Part shown: positions 33,499-43,279 of the stretch, piece by piece
Layout of the letters: each line of letters opens with the position of its first letter
How positions within the stretch are numbered: the stretch's first letter is position 1
Source of the DNA: Enterobacter sp. kpr-6
GTDB lineage: Bacteria; Pseudomonadota; Gammaproteobacteria; Enterobacterales; Enterobacteriaceae
Reading direction: 5' to 3'
DNA: 64,000 nucleotides
NCBI RefSeq assembly: GCF_900116015.1
Contig: NZ_FOYH01000006.1
Location: 186,001 to 250,000 of the forward strand
The notes under the pieces: generated by a model
The model's input: only the letters and a program-made list of their open reading frames with translations
Told to the model about the DNA's origin: nothing
The model's database searches: none
Program-made: the position numbers and the translations under genes

Positions 33499-35106
33499 AT
33501 GAGTATTTCCTTGAAGAAGTCAGGGATGCTGAAGCTTGGTCTTAGCCTGGTGGCTATGACCGTCGCAGCAAGTGTTCAGGCCAAAACCCTGGTTTACTGT
33601 TCAGAAGGTTCGCCGGAAGGCTTTAACCCACAGCTCTTTACCTCAGGCACCACTTACGACGCAAGCTCTGTGCCGATCTATAACCGCCTGGTTGAGTTCA
33701 AAACCGGTACTACCGAAGTGATCCCGGGCCTCGCTGAAAAGTGGGAAGTCAGCGAAGACGGCAAAACTTATACCTTCCACCTGCGTGCAGGCGTGAAGTG
33801 GCAGGACAACAAAGAGTTTAAACCGACGCGTGATTTCAACGCCGACGACGTGGTGTTCTCTTTCGACCGCCAGAAAAATACCGAAAACCCGTACCATAAA
33901 GTGTCCGGTGGCAGCTATGAATACTTCGAAGGCATGGGCCTGCCGGAGTTAATCAGCGAAGTGAAAAAAGTGGACGACAACACGGTTCAGTTCGTGCTGA
34001 CCCGTCCGGAAGCCCCGTTCCTGGCTGACCTCGCCATGGACTTCGCCTCCATCATGTCTAAAGAGTACGCAGACAACATGCTGAAAGCCGGCACGCCGGA
34101 GAAAGTCGACCTGAACCCAATCGGTACCGGTCCGTTCCAGCTGCTGCAGTACCAGAAAGATTCCCGCATCCTGTACAAAGCGTTTGAAGGTTTCTGGGGC
34201 ACCAAGCCGCAGATCGACCGCCTGGTGTTCTCCATCACCCCGGACGCCTCTGTACGTTATGCAAAACTGCAGAAAAACGAATGTCAGGTGATGCCGTACC
34301 CGAACCCGGCTGACATCGCCCGCATGAAGAAAGACGACAAAATTAACCTGATGGAGCAGGCCGGTCTGAACGTGGGCTACCTCTCTTTCAACACCGAGAA
34401 GAAACCGTTTGACGATCTGAAAGTGCGTCAGGCGCTGACCTACGCGGTGAACAAAGAAGCGATCATCAAAGCGGTTTACCAGGGTGCAGGTACTGCGGCG
34501 AAGAACCTGATCCCGCCGACCATGTGGGGCTATAACGACGACGTTAAAGACTATGACTACGACGTTGAGAAAGCGAAATCGCTGCTGAAAGAAGCGGGCC
34601 AGGATAAAGGTCTGACCGTGGAACTGTGGGCGATGCCGGTACAGCGTCCGTACAACCCGAACGCTCGCCGCATGGCTGAGATGATTCAGGCTGACTGGGC
34701 GAAGATTGGCGTTCAGGCCAAAATCGTGACCTTCGAGTGGGGCGAATACCTCAAGCGTGCTAAAGCTGGTGAACACCAGGCTGTGATGATGGGCTGGACC
34801 GGGGACAATGGGGATCCGGACAACTTCTTCGCGACCCTGTTTAGCTGTGCGGCAGCAAAAGACGGTTCCAACTACTCTCGCTGGTGCTACAAGCCGTTTG
34901 AAGATCTGATCCAACCGGCACGTGCGACCGACGATCACAACAAGCGTATCGAACTGTACAAACAGGCGCAGGTTGTGATGCATGACCAGGCTCCGGCGCT
35001 GATCATCGCTCACTCCACCGTTTATGAGCCAGTGCGTAAAGAAGTGAAAGGCTATGTGGTTGATCCATTAGGCAAACACCACTTCGAAAACGTGTCAGTC
35101 GAATAA
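33499..35106 (+). CDS. dppA: Periplasmic dipeptide/heme-binding protein
   Basis: A 535-residue SBP family 5 protein that delivers dipeptides (and heme in E. coli) to DppBCDF and serves dipeptide chemotaxis. A signal peptide is cut at SVQA-KTLVYC. Family blocks LVYCSEGSPEGFNPQLFTSG, YNRLVEF, LAEKWEVSEDGKTYTFHLRAGVKWQD and DVRQALTYAVNKE-type helices are present. The length equals E. coli DppA. A repeat-bearing 171-base gap to dppB probably lets this soluble subunit be made in excess. Confidence 0.97.
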   Translation: MSISLKKSGMLKLGLSLVAMTVAASVQAKTLVYCSEGSPEGFNPQLFTSGTTYDASSVPIYNRLVEFKTGTTEVIPGLAEKWEVSEDGKTYTFHLRAGVKWQDNKEFKPTRDFNADDVVFSFDRQKNTENPYHKVSGGSYEYFEGMGLPELISEVKKVDDNTVQFVLTRPEAPFLADLAMDFASIMSKEYADNMLKAGTPEKVDLNPIGTGPFQLLQYQKDSRILYKAFEGFWGTKPQIDRLVFSITPDASVRYAKLQKNECQVMPYPNPADIARMKKDDKINLMEQAGLNVGYLSFNTEKKPFDDLKVRQALTYAVNKEAIIKAVYQGAGTAAKNLIPPTMWGYNDDVKDYDYDVEKAKSLLKEAGQDKGLTVELWAMPVQRPYNPNARRMAEMIQADWAKIGVQAKIVTFEWGEYLKRAKAGEHQAVMMGWTGDNGDPDNFFATLFSCAAAKDGSNYSRWCYKPFEDLIQPARATDDHNKRIELYKQAQVVMHDQAPALIIAHSTVYEPVRKEVKGYVVDPLGKHHFENVSVE

Positions 35107-35129
35107 TTAATACAAAGCACCATGCTTTA

Positions 35130-35217
35130 TCCCCTCTCCCCAGGGGAGAGGGTTAGGGTGAGGGGATTCTGGCACCATGCCACCCTCACCCCGGCCCTCT
35201 CCCTGAGGGAGAGGGGG
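35130..35217. repeat. Palindromic repeat pair between dppA and dppB
   Basis: Two copies of the window's recurrent palindrome in opposite orientation: CCCCTCTCCCCAGGGGAGAGG with a GGGTGAGGGG right arm at the left, and CCCTCACCCCGGCC leading into CCCTCTCCCTGAGGGAGAGG at the right. The element sits where an mRNA-stabilising structure would separate dppA expression from dppBCDF. Confidence 0.82.
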
Positions 35218-35277
35218 AAAGATTTGTGAGCAATACAGACACCGCCCTGGGCGGCGTCACTACAGAGAATCCGGGTT

Positions 35278-36297
35278 ATGTTGCAGTTCATCCTTCGACG
35301 TCTGGGGCTTGTTATCCCGACGTTTATCGGTATCACCCTTCTCACCTTTGCCTTTGTCCATATGATCCCCGGTGACCCGGTGATGATCATGGCGGGTGAG
35401 CGTGGTATCTCCCCTGAACGTCATGCGCAGCTGCTGGCCGAACTGGGCCTCGACAAGCCAATGTGGCAGCAATACGTCAACTATGTCTGGGGCGTGTTGC
35501 ATGGTGATTTAGGCATCTCGCTGAAAAGCCGTCTTCCGGTGTGGGACGAGTTTGTGCCGCGTTTTAAAGCGACGCTTGAACTCGGTATCTGCGCCATGAT
35601 TTTCGCCGTCGCCGTTGGTATCCCGGTGGGCGTACTCGCTGCGGTAAAACGCGGCTCCATCTTTGACCACACCGCAGTGAGCATCGCGCTGACCGGCTAC
35701 TCCATGCCGATTTTCTGGTGGGGCATGATGCTGATCATGCTGGTGTCGGTGCAACTGAACCTGACGCCGGTTTCCGGGCGCGTCAGCGACATGGTGTTCC
35801 TTGACGACACGAATCCGCTGACCGGATTTATGCTCATCGACACCGCGATCTGGGGCGAAGAAGGCAACTTTATTGATGCGCTGGCGCACATGATCCTGCC
35901 TGCGATTGTGCTTGGCACCATCCCGCTGGCGGTGATTGTGCGTATGACCCGTTCGTCGATGCTGGAAGTGCTGGGTGAAGATTACATCCGTACCGCCCGC
36001 GCGAAAGGCCTGACCCGTATGCGCGTGATTGTGGTGCATGCGCTGCGCAACGCGATGTTGCCGGTGGTCACGGTCATCGGTTTGCAGGTCGGTACGCTGC
36101 TGGCAGGGGCGATCCTGACTGAAACTATCTTCTCCTGGCCAGGACTCGGACGCTGGTTGATCGACGCGCTGCAACGCCGCGATTACCCGGTTGTGCAGGG
36201 CGGTGTGCTGCTGGTGGCGACAATGATTATTCTCGTCAACCTGCTGGTCGATCTGCTTTACGGCGTGGTGAACCCGCGTATTCGTCATAAGAAGTAA
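35278..36297 (+). CDS. dppB: Dipeptide ABC transporter permease DppB
   Basis: A 339-residue inner-membrane permease with six transmembrane segments. The cytoplasmic EAA loop, which couples to the ATPases, reads EDYIRTARAKGLTRMRVIVVHALRNAM. The N-terminus LQFILRRLGLVIPTFIGITLLTFAFVHMIPGDP is typical. dppC starts 9 bases after its stop. Complete and very similar to E. coli DppB. Confidence 0.97.
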   Translation: MLQFILRRLGLVIPTFIGITLLTFAFVHMIPGDPVMIMAGERGISPERHAQLLAELGLDKPMWQQYVNYVWGVLHGDLGISLKSRLPVWDEFVPRFKATLELGICAMIFAVAVGIPVGVLAAVKRGSIFDHTAVSIALTGYSMPIFWWGMMLIMLVSVQLNLTPVSGRVSDMVFLDDTNPLTGFMLIDTAIWGEEGNFIDALAHMILPAIVLGTIPLAVIVRMTRSSMLEVLGEDYIRTARAKGLTRMRVIVVHALRNAMLPVVTVIGLQVGTLLAGAILTETIFSWPGLGRWLIDALQRRDYPVVQGGVLLVATMIILVNLLVDLLYGVVNPRIRHKK

Positions 36298-36306
36298 GGG
36301 GCCATC

Positions 36307-37209
36307 ATGTCACAAGTTACTGAAAATAAAGTGGTGTCCGCACCCGTGCCGATGACTCCCTTCCAGGAGTTCTGGCACTATTTTAAACGCAATAAAGGCG
36401 CGGTCGTCGGCCTGGTGTACGTCGTTGTTGTGCTGTTTATTGCTATTTTCGCCAACTGGGTTGCGCCGTATAACCCGGCTGAACAGTTCCGCGACTCGCT
36501 GCTCTCCCCACCGGTCTGGCAGGAAGGCGGTAGCTGGGCGCATATCCTGGGAACCGATGACGTTGGCCGTGATGTAATGTCACGCCTGATGTACGGCGCG
36601 CGCCTGTCGCTGCTGGTCGGCTGTCTGGTGGTGGTGCTGTCACTGGTGATGGGTATTGTTTTAGGTCTGATCGCCGGTTACTTCGGCGGGCTTATCGATA
36701 ACGTCATCATGCGTGTGGTCGACATCATGCTGGCGCTGCCAAGCCTGCTGCTCGCTCTGGTGCTGGTGGCGGTGTTCGGTCCGTCGATCGTCAACGCTTC
36801 GCTGGCGCTGACCTTCGTGGCGCTACCCCACTACGTGCGCTTAACCCGTGCCGCCGTACTGGTGGAAGTCCACCGCGATTACGTCACCGCCTCGCGCGTG
36901 GCGGGTGCCGGTGCAATGCGTCAGATGTTCGTCAATATTTTCCCAAACTGCCTCGCGCCGCTGATCGTTCAGGCGTCGCTCGGCTTCTCTAACGCCATTC
37001 TCGATATGGCCGCCCTTGGCTTCCTCGGCATGGGTGCGCAGCCGCCGACACCGGAGTGGGGCACCATGCTCTCCGACGTGTTGCAGTTCGCACAAAGTGC
37101 CTGGTGGGTCGTGACCTTCCCGGGTCTGGCGATCCTGCTGACGGTGCTGGCATTTAACCTGATGGGTGACGGCCTGCGTGATGCGCTCGATCCCAAATTG
37201 AAGCAGTAG
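36307..37209 (+). CDS. dppC: Dipeptide ABC transporter permease DppC
   Basis: A 300-residue second permease of the dipeptide importer. It has an N-terminal OppC-type helix (WHYFKRNKGAVVGLVYVVVV), GTDDVGRDVMSRLMYGARLSL, and the EAA loop RDYVTASRVAGAGAMRQMFVNIFPN. DppB and DppC form the membrane pore. A GGGGCCATC site precedes the ATG, and dppD follows after 12 bases. Confidence 0.97.
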   Translation: MSQVTENKVVSAPVPMTPFQEFWHYFKRNKGAVVGLVYVVVVLFIAIFANWVAPYNPAEQFRDSLLSPPVWQEGGSWAHILGTDDVGRDVMSRLMYGARLSLLVGCLVVVLSLVMGIVLGLIAGYFGGLIDNVIMRVVDIMLALPSLLLALVLVAVFGPSIVNASLALTFVALPHYVRLTRAAVLVEVHRDYVTASRVAGAGAMRQMFVNIFPNCLAPLIVQASLGFSNAILDMAALGFLGMGAQPPTPEWGTMLSDVLQFAQSAWWVVTFPGLAILLTVLAFNLMGDGLRDALDPKLKQ

Positions 37210-37221
37210 AGAGGCGCGAGA

Positions 37222-38214
37222 ATGTCGTTATTAAATATAGATAAATTATCGGTGCACTTCGGCGACGAAGACCAGCCGTTCCGTGCCGTCGACCGCGTGA
37301 GCTATAGCGTCAATCAGGGCGAAGTTGTGGGTATCGTCGGTGAATCCGGCTCCGGCAAATCCGTCAGCTCGCTGGCGATCATGGGCCTGATTGATTTCCC
37401 GGGCCGCGTGATGGCAGAAAAACTGGAGTTCAACGGCCAGGATTTAAAGCGTATCTCTGAAAAAGAGCGCCGCAGTCTGGTTGGCTCCGAAGTGGCGATG
37501 ATTTTCCAGGACCCGATGACCAGCCTGAACCCGTGCTACACGGTCGGTTTCCAGATTATGGAAGCCATTAAGGTACATCAGGGCGGGAATAAGAAAACCC
37601 GTCGCCAGCGGGCGATTGACCTGCTAAACCTGGTGGGTATACCCGATCCGGCATCGCGTCTGGACGTTTACCCGCATCAGCTTTCCGGGGGGATGAGCCA
37701 GCGCGTAATGATCGCCATGGCGATTGCCTGCCGGCCTAAACTGCTGATTGCCGATGAACCGACCACCGCACTGGATGTGACCATCCAGGCGCAGATCATC
37801 GAGCTTTTGCTGGAGCTTCAGCAAAAAGAGAACATGGCGCTGATCCTGATCACGCACGATCTGGCGCTGGTGGCGGAAGCGGCGCACAAAATCATTGTGA
37901 TGTACGCAGGCCAGGTGGTCGAAACGGGTGCCGCACGCGATATCTTCCGCGCGCCGCGCCATCCGTACACCCAGGCACTGCTGCGTGCGCTGCCGGAATT
38001 TGCGCAGGATAAAGCGCGTCTGGCGTCACTGCCGGGCGTGGTACCGGGGAAATATGACCGTCCGAGTGGCTGCCTGCTCAACCCGCGCTGCCCGTATGCT
38101 ACCGACCGCTGCCGCAGCGACGAGCCAGATTTAAACCTGCTGAGCGATGGCCGTCAGTCTAAATGTCACTACCCACTCGATGATGCCGGGAGGCCGAACT
38201 ATGAGTACGCATGA
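37222..38214 (+). CDS. dppD: Dipeptide ABC transporter ATPase DppD
   Basis: A 330-residue ATP-binding subunit. Walker A GESGSGKS, signature LSGGMSQRV and Walker [13 protein letters not shown] are intact. The C-terminal oligopeptide/dipeptide domain has the cysteine cluster [14 protein letters not shown], which in related DppD/OppD proteins binds an iron-sulfur cluster. Compared with E. coli (327 aa) the C-terminus is three residues longer (NYEYA), so its 3' end overlaps dppF by 14 bases. Confidence 0.97.
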   Translation: MSLLNIDKLSVHFGDEDQPFRAVDRVSYSVNQGEVVGIVGESGSGKSVSSLAIMGLIDFPGRVMAEKLEFNGQDLKRISEKERRSLVGSEVAMIFQDPMTSLNPCYTVGFQIMEAIKVHQGGNKKTRRQRAIDLLNLVGIPDPASRLDVYPHQLSGGMSQRVMIAMAIACRPKLLIADEPTTALDVTIQAQIIELLLELQQKENMALILITHDLALVAEAAHKIIVMYAGQVVETGAARDIFRAPRHPYTQALLRALPEFAQDKARLASLPGVVPGKYDRPSGCLLNPRCPYATDRCRSDEPDLNLLSDGRQSKCHYPLDDAGRPNYEYA

Positions 38215-39220
38215 GGCCACCCTGCAACAACCGCTGTTGCAGGCTATCGACCTGAAAAAACATTACCCGGTGAAGAAAGGGCTGTTCGCCCCGGAACGCC
38301 TGGTGAAAGCGCTGGACGGCGTGTCGTTCAACCTTGAGCGCGGCAAAACGCTGGCGGTGGTGGGCGAATCCGGCTGTGGTAAATCCACGTTGGGCCGTCT
38401 GCTGACAATGATTGAAGTGCCGACCGGCGGTGAGCTGTACTACCAGGGCCAGGATCTGCTCAAGCACGATCCGGAAGCGCAAAAGCTGCGCCGCCAGAAA
38501 ATCCAGATCGTCTTCCAGAACCCGTACGGGTCGCTGAACCCGCGTAAAAAAGTGGGCCAGATCCTGGAAGAGCCGCTGCAAATCAACACCAGCCTGAGCA
38601 AAGAAGAGCGCCGTGAAAAAGCGCTGGCGATGATGGCGAAAGTGGGGCTGAAAACTGAGCACTACGACCGCTATCCGCACATGTTCTCCGGCGGTCAGCG
38701 TCAGCGTATCGCCATTGCGCGCGGGCTGATGCTCGACCCGGACGTGGTGATCGCCGATGAACCCGTCTCCGCGCTCGATGTTTCCGTGCGTGCGCAGGTG
38801 CTGAACCTGATGATGGATTTGCAGCAGGATCTGGGGCTGTCTTACGTGTTCATTTCCCACGATCTGTCGGTGGTGGAACACATCGCCGACGAAGTGATGG
38901 TGATGTACCTGGGCCGCTGCGTGGAGAAGGGCACCAAAGAGCAGATTTTCTCGAATCCGCGTCATCCGTACACCCAGGCGCTGCTCTCAGCGACTCCGCG
39001 TCTGAACCCGGACGACCGCCGCGAGCGCATTAAGCTCACCGGTGAGCTGCCAAGCCCGCTGAATCCGCCGCCGGGCTGTGCGTTCAACGCCCGCTGCCGT
39101 CGTCGCTTTGGCCCCTGCACCCAGTTGCAGCCACAGCTAAAAGACTACAACGGCCAACTGGTCGCCTGCTTTGCGGTTGACCAGGACGAAAACGGCGAAA
39201 AGCCAATCGTTCACGGGTAA
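38201..39220 (+). CDS. dppF: Dipeptide ABC transporter ATPase DppF
   Basis: The 339-residue second ATPase of the importer, paired with DppD. Walker [10 protein letters not shown], signature FSGGQRQRI, Walker [13 protein letters not shown] and the C-terminal cysteine cluster ([15 protein letters not shown]) are present. The start at 38201 ([14 protein letters not shown]) matches E. coli and has GGGAGG upstream; the longer open frame lies inside dppD. The operon ends in a strong terminator at 39244. E. coli yhjV, normally next, is absent. Confidence 0.97.
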   Translation: MSTHEATLQQPLLQAIDLKKHYPVKKGLFAPERLVKALDGVSFNLERGKTLAVVGESGCGKSTLGRLLTMIEVPTGGELYYQGQDLLKHDPEAQKLRRQKIQIVFQNPYGSLNPRKKVGQILEEPLQINTSLSKEERREKALAMMAKVGLKTEHYDRYPHMFSGGQRQRIAIARGLMLDPDVVIADEPVSALDVSVRAQVLNLMMDLQQDLGLSYVFISHDLSVVEHIADEVMVMYLGRCVEKGTKEQIFSNPRHPYTQALLSATPRLNPDDRRERIKLTGELPSPLNPPPGCAFNARCRRRFGPCTQLQPQLKDYNGQLVACFAVDQDENGEKPIVHG

Positions 39221-39243
39221 GTACAGCGCCATTGGGCAAAATC

Positions 39244-39273
39244 AAACCGGAGCACTTATGCTCCGGTTTTTTT
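39244..39273 (+). terminator. Rho-independent terminator of dppABCDF
   Basis: An ACCGGAGCA / TGCTCCGGT stem with a CTTA loop is followed by seven T residues, 25 bases after the dppF stop. Confidence 0.93.
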
Positions 39274-39350
39274 ATGATCTTTGTAGCGGGAAGAAAACCA
39301 GCGGTTCCACAAAAACGCAGCCCCCGCTTTAATTACGCGGGGCGTGATAC

Positions 39351-39460
39351 TTAAAAGTTATGATAAAAACAGAATGACTTTCAGAAGAGTGGGTTAGCAA
39401 AATCAGTACACGGAATAGCCGTGAAAAGTATTTCAAAATATTTCACGGAGTAACTTTTAA
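39351..39460. repeat. Nested inverted repeats upstream of the type I cellulose operon
   Basis: TTAAAAGTTA (39351-39360) and TAACTTTTAA (39451-39460) are exact complements 90 bases apart. Inside them CCGTGAAA (39419-39426) pairs with TTTCACGG (39441-39448), extended by TATT/AATA around a TCAA loop with an AG bulge. A third hairpin, CACGG-AATAG-CCGTG (39409-39423), shares bases with the second, so the two exclude each other. The element lies between the dppF terminator and bcsO. It could be a structured leader RNA, a regulator-binding region or a relic of a small element. Confidence 0.5.
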
Positions 39461-39808
39461 TTTAATTAAGAACTGTCTTATTCAGAATTTAATACCGCTG
39501 CGGCTCACGCAGGTAATGAAAAAGTCTTAGCGTTTTACTTAAGCTAATACTTTGCACTTCTTAATAGGTTTTTCCTTAGGATTTAACACTTTGCTGTTTT
39601 TTGTGCAAAAAAAAGATAGCATGTGTACAACCAAAGTTTATATATTTGCTGCAAATATGCTGCTGGTAAGTATAGCTGCAACATAGCCACGCAATAATTA
39701 CGTTTACGAATATCACAACATTTATTAACCCGAACCCCTGCCAGTGAATAGCCATCATGGTAATCCGGTGGTGAGTACACTTTTATTTTGTAAATCATGA
39801 GTATAACT
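39461..39808 (+). promoter_or_regulatory. AT-rich promoter region of the type I cellulose operon, no gene
   Basis: About 350 bases, much more AT-rich than either neighbour. Open frames on the minus strand here have no recognisable product. The start of transcription for bcsO must lie here or slightly upstream, but many AT-rich hexamers fit and none stands out. No E. coli ldrD or yhjV remnant was seen. Confidence 0.45.
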
Positions 39809-40357
39809 ATGAATCATTATGATGATTTGCAGAGGTTTAAGGATAAGACCCGCACCCAGCAACACGATTTTGTGGATTTATCGTCGCAAAACCTCGCGAA
39901 TGAGCATGGCAACTGGGCCATCATTAATCAGCTTGCCCCCGTAACGGAAGACTCAGCCCTGAAGATGGGCGGCCATGTGTCGCTCGCCACGCCGCAAGCT
40001 GTTGATCCCAACCTTTTCGCGGTGAAAGAAAACGCGCCCGTCGTGGAAAAGGTTAGCGCGCCTGCCACTACAAGCGATACGCCGTCTATTTTCCAGGGTG
40101 TGGCAGCCCAGCTTTCTGGCGCGCCTGCCGAAGTTAACGTTCCGGTCGCCGCACCTGTCTCTGCGCCAGTCAGCGCGTTTCCACCGCCGCCAGACGTCGT
40201 GGCCGAAAAACCTGCTGTAGCACCACAAAAGCCAGCCCCTGCTGCGCCGGTGAATTTCACTCAGCTTTTTGCGCCCAAAGTGGTTGAGACGAAACAAAAA
40301 GTCGAAAAGAACCAGCCCCTTAAATCGTTGTTAGAAAGGATCGCTTCATGCCGTTGA
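39809..40357 (+). CDS. bcsO: BcsO-like proline-rich cellulose scaffold protein
   Basis: A 182-residue protein with an N-terminal conserved part (about 1-70; [41 protein letters not shown]), a long Pro/Ala/Val-rich disordered centre (about 75-150) and a short basic helical end ([11 protein letters not shown]). It opens a cluster with bcsD and overlaps bcsQ by 10 bases, the setting of BcsO, a proline-rich partner of BcsD-containing synthases. The ATG at 39809 is preferred over 39797 because GAG lies 7 bases upstream; neither ribosome site is strong. BcsP-type proteins are the alternative name for related scaffolds. Confidence 0.72.
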   Translation: MNHYDDLQRFKDKTRTQQHDFVDLSSQNLANEHGNWAIINQLAPVTEDSALKMGGHVSLATPQAVDPNLFAVKENAPVVEKVSAPATTSDTPSIFQGVAAQLSGAPAEVNVPVAAPVSAPVSAFPPPPDVVAEKPAVAPQKPAPAAPVNFTQLFAPKVVETKQKVEKNQPLKSLLERIASCR

Positions 40358-41151
40358 TCTGTGTCTGTTCGCCCAAGGGCGGTGTCGGTAAAACAACCAT
40401 GACGGCAAACCTGGCTTACGCACTGGCCCGGTCGGGCAGCAAAGTGCTGGCGCTGGACTTTGATGTGCAAAACGCGCTGCGTCTGCATTTTGGCGTGCCG
40501 CTTTCTGACGGACGTGGCTTTGTGGCCCGCTCGGCAGAATCCTCAGACTGGAGCCAGTTTGTACTGACCGCGGGCGGCAACATTTTTGTGCTGCCGTACG
40601 GCGATGCCACCGAAGAGCAGCGTGAAGCCTTTGAATCGCGCCTGGCGCACGATGAGCATTTCCTCATCCGCGGCCTCAACACTCTGCTTAATTACCCGGG
40701 GCTTATTATCATCGCTGATTTTCCTCCCGGCCCTTCTGCGGCGCTTAAAGCGCTGTCGCGACTGGCGGATCTGCACCTGGTCACGCTGCTGGCGGACACC
40801 GCTTCTCTCTCCCTGTTGCCGCAGGTGGAAAACAACCGTCTGACGGGCGATGTCCTGAACCGCAAAGCCGGGCACTACATCGTGCTCAACCAGAGCGATA
40901 ACCGCCGGCAGATTAGCCGCGATGTCACCGCATTTATGGAGCAGCGTCTGGGCGAGCGCCTGATTGGTATCGTCCATCGTGATGAGAGCGTGGCGGAAGC
41001 GAACGCTTCCCAGCAGTCCGTCTTCGATTTCAGCCCGGCTTCGGCGGCGGCATTCGATATTGAGCTTATCGCGAAAAAAGTCGCCAATGTGCTTGGCGTG
41101 AACGTCGGTGATGGCACGGTGCACAGTCTTCCCAGGATGTCGGGATTCTAA
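40348..41151 (+). CDS. bcsQ: BcsQ, ParA/MinD-type ATPase of the type I operon
   Basis: A 267-residue P-loop ATPase. The deviant Walker A is canonical: [13 protein letters not shown] with Lys10 and Lys15. The switch regions [16 protein letters not shown] and [12 protein letters not shown] are present. BcsQ proteins localise the synthase at the cell pole and are needed for cellulose output. The second copy in this window (55161-55910) has Arg10 and Thr15 at the two lysine positions, so the paralogues differ in the catalytic loop. bcsA starts 16 bases downstream. Confidence 0.92.
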   Translation: MPLICVCSPKGGVGKTTMTANLAYALARSGSKVLALDFDVQNALRLHFGVPLSDGRGFVARSAESSDWSQFVLTAGGNIFVLPYGDATEEQREAFESRLAHDEHFLIRGLNTLLNYPGLIIIADFPPGPSAALKALSRLADLHLVTLLADTASLSLLPQVENNRLTGDVLNRKAGHYIVLNQSDNRRQISRDVTAFMEQRLGERLIGIVHRDESVAEANASQQSVFDFSPASAAAFDIELIAKKVANVLGVNVGDGTVHSLPRMSGF

Positions 41152-41167
41152 TTTCTGCGGGCAATCT

Positions 41168-43279
41168 ATGAAAAAGTTCTTGTTTTACCTGCTCATTCTG
41201 GCGCTGGTACCTGTTGCTGTGCTGGTCGTTATTACGCCAATGGACAGCCAGAAGCAGTATATTTTTGGCCTGGTCAGCATTGGTTTGCTGTTCCTGATGG
41301 GCTACAGCAAAAAGCGCAGCATTTCGGTGATTATGGTGGTGATGTCATTTTTGATGTCCACCCGCTACATCTACTTCCGCGCCACGCAAACGCTGCATTT
41401 TAACTCTGAGATTGAAACCATTCTGGGGATTGGCCTGTTCCTCGCCGACATCTACGTCTGGGTGATGCTGCTGCTCAACTATTTGCAGACCATCTGGCCG
41501 CTGAAGCGCGAGATCGTCAAACTGCCGGACGACATGACCCAGTGGCCGACGGTTGACGTTTATATCCCGACCTACAACGAATCGCTGGACGTGGTGCGCG
41601 ACACCGTGCTGGCGGCGCAGTGCATTGATTATCCAAAAGATAAAATGAAAATTTATATTCTGGATGATGGTAAGCGCCGGGAATTTGCCGTCTTTGCCGC
41701 CGACGTTGGCGTCGGGTATATCACCCGTAACGACAACTCCCACGCCAAGGCCGGTAACCTCAACCACGCGATGAAGTTAACGCATGGCGAGCTGATCTGC
41801 GTCTTCGACTGCGACCACGTTGCCACCCGTATCTTCCTGCAGGCCACCGTCGGCGGCTTCCTCAAAGATCCGAAGCTGGCGCTGGTGCAAACCCCGCACT
41901 ACTTCTACTCGCCGGATCCGTTCGAACGTAACCTCTCCGTGGGCCGCAATATTCCTAACGAAGGGCAACTGTTCTACGGCCCAATCCAGCAGGGTAACGA
42001 TAACTGGAACGCCACCTTCTTCTGCGGCTCCTGTGCGGTCATTCGCCGCAGCGCGCTGGAAGAAATCGGCGGCTTCGCCGTTGAAACCGTGACCGAAGAT
42101 GCGCACACGGCGCTGAAAATGCAGCGTCTGGGCTGGAAATCGGCGTTTATTGATATTCCGCTGGCGGCCGGTCTTGCCACCGAGCGTCTGGTGTTGCACA
42201 TCATCCAGCGTACCCGCTGGGCGCGAGGCATGACGCAGATTTTCCGTCTCGATAACCCGCTGTTCGGGCGCGGCCTGACCATTCAGCAGCGCCTGTGCTA
42301 TTTAAGCGCGATGCTCTATTACCAGTTCGCCCTGCCGCGCATCGTCTTTTTGACCGCGCCGCTGGCGTACCTGTTGTTTAACCTGAACATTATTTACTCC
42401 TCGGCAAGCCTGGTGTTTGCCTATGCGCTGCCGCACCTGTTCCTCGCGATCTACCTGAACTCGCGGCTCAACGGGCGCTACCGCTACAGCTTCTGGGGTG
42501 AAATTTACGACCTGGTGCTGGCGTTCCATATCGTGCTGCCGACCGTCGTAACGATGATTTTCCCGAAACGCGGCAAGTTTAACGTCACCGATAAAGGCGC
42601 GCTGCTGAACGTCGGCTACTTTGATTTCCGGGTCGTGCGCCCGCATCTGGTGATCGCCGTCCTGCTGGGGATCGCCGTGATATGGGGTATCGTGCGCGCC
42701 TTCGCCCATGACCACTTTGGCGTTGACCCGAAAGTTATCGCGCTTAACGTGGCGTGGGGGCTGTACAGCCTGATCTTCCTGCTGGCGGCGATTGCCGTGG
42801 CGCGGGAAACCCGTCAGACGCGTAAAACGATTCGTATCGACGTCAACATTCCGGTGCTGATCCACTACGCCAGCGGTATTTCTTCGCGCAGCCATACCGT
42901 CGATCTGTCGATGGGCGGCTGCCGTGTCGCGATCCCGGACGACCGCCATCTGAATGACGCCATTGAAGAAGTCGAACTGCTGTTGCAGTCCGGGGCGATC
43001 AGTATTCCGGTTGAAACCATGGGGACGGATGAGGAATACATCCGCCTGAAATTCGCTGAAGACATTCCGCTGGCGCGCCGCCGTGAACTGGTGCGCGTGG
43101 TGCTCTCTCGTGCGGATGCGTGGATTAACCCGCCGAAGCCGCAGGACAACCCGTTCCGCTCGATGCTGACCATCATGCGCTGCGTATTCGATCTTTTCTG
43201 GCTGACCTGGAAAACGCGTCGGGAAAACCGCCGCCAGCGCGCCGTTCTCAATGCTTCCCGGGAGGACGGCAGCGTATGA
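41168..43279 (+). CDS. bcsA: Cellulose synthase catalytic subunit, type I operon
   Basis: A 703-residue GT2 membrane glycosyltransferase that polymerises UDP-glucose and extrudes the chain. Visible motifs are DVYIPTYNES, the DxD Asp214/Asp216 in FDCDHV, Thr309-Glu310-Asp311, and Gln347-xx-Arg-Trp351 in QRTRW. A C-terminal c-di-GMP-binding PilZ domain has RETRQTR (546-552) and DLSMGG (574-579). It lacks the roughly 150-residue N-terminal extension of the type II copy. The start at 41168 (MKKFLFYLL) is chosen over an open stretch inside bcsQ. It overlaps bcsB by 4 bases (ATGA). Confidence 0.95.
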   Translation: MKKFLFYLLILALVPVAVLVVITPMDSQKQYIFGLVSIGLLFLMGYSKKRSISVIMVVMSFLMSTRYIYFRATQTLHFNSEIETILGIGLFLADIYVWVMLLLNYLQTIWPLKREIVKLPDDMTQWPTVDVYIPTYNESLDVVRDTVLAAQCIDYPKDKMKIYILDDGKRREFAVFAADVGVGYITRNDNSHAKAGNLNHAMKLTHGELICVFDCDHVATRIFLQATVGGFLKDPKLALVQTPHYFYSPDPFERNLSVGRNIPNEGQLFYGPIQQGNDNWNATFFCGSCAVIRRSALEEIGGFAVETVTEDAHTALKMQRLGWKSAFIDIPLAAGLATERLVLHIIQRTRWARGMTQIFRLDNPLFGRGLTIQQRLCYLSAMLYYQFALPRIVFLTAPLAYLLFNLNIIYSSASLVFAYALPHLFLAIYLNSRLNGRYRYSFWGEIYDLVLAFHIVLPTVVTMIFPKRGKFNVTDKGALLNVGYFDFRVVRPHLVIAVLLGIAVIWGIVRAFAHDHFGVDPKVIALNVAWGLYSLIFLLAAIAVARETRQTRKTIRIDVNIPVLIHYASGISSRSHTVDLSMGGCRVAIPDDRHLNDAIEEVELLLQSGAISIPVETMGTDEEYIRLKFAEDIPLARRRELVRVVLSRADAWINPPKPQDNPFRSMLTIMRCVFDLFWLTWKTRRENRRQRAVLNASREDGSV

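Noticed and set aside
39583-39798. Minus-strand open frame of 71 codons upstream of bcsO
   Set aside because: It is AT-rich, Cys/Tyr-rich, has no ribosome site or recognisable homologue and sits in the expected promoter region.
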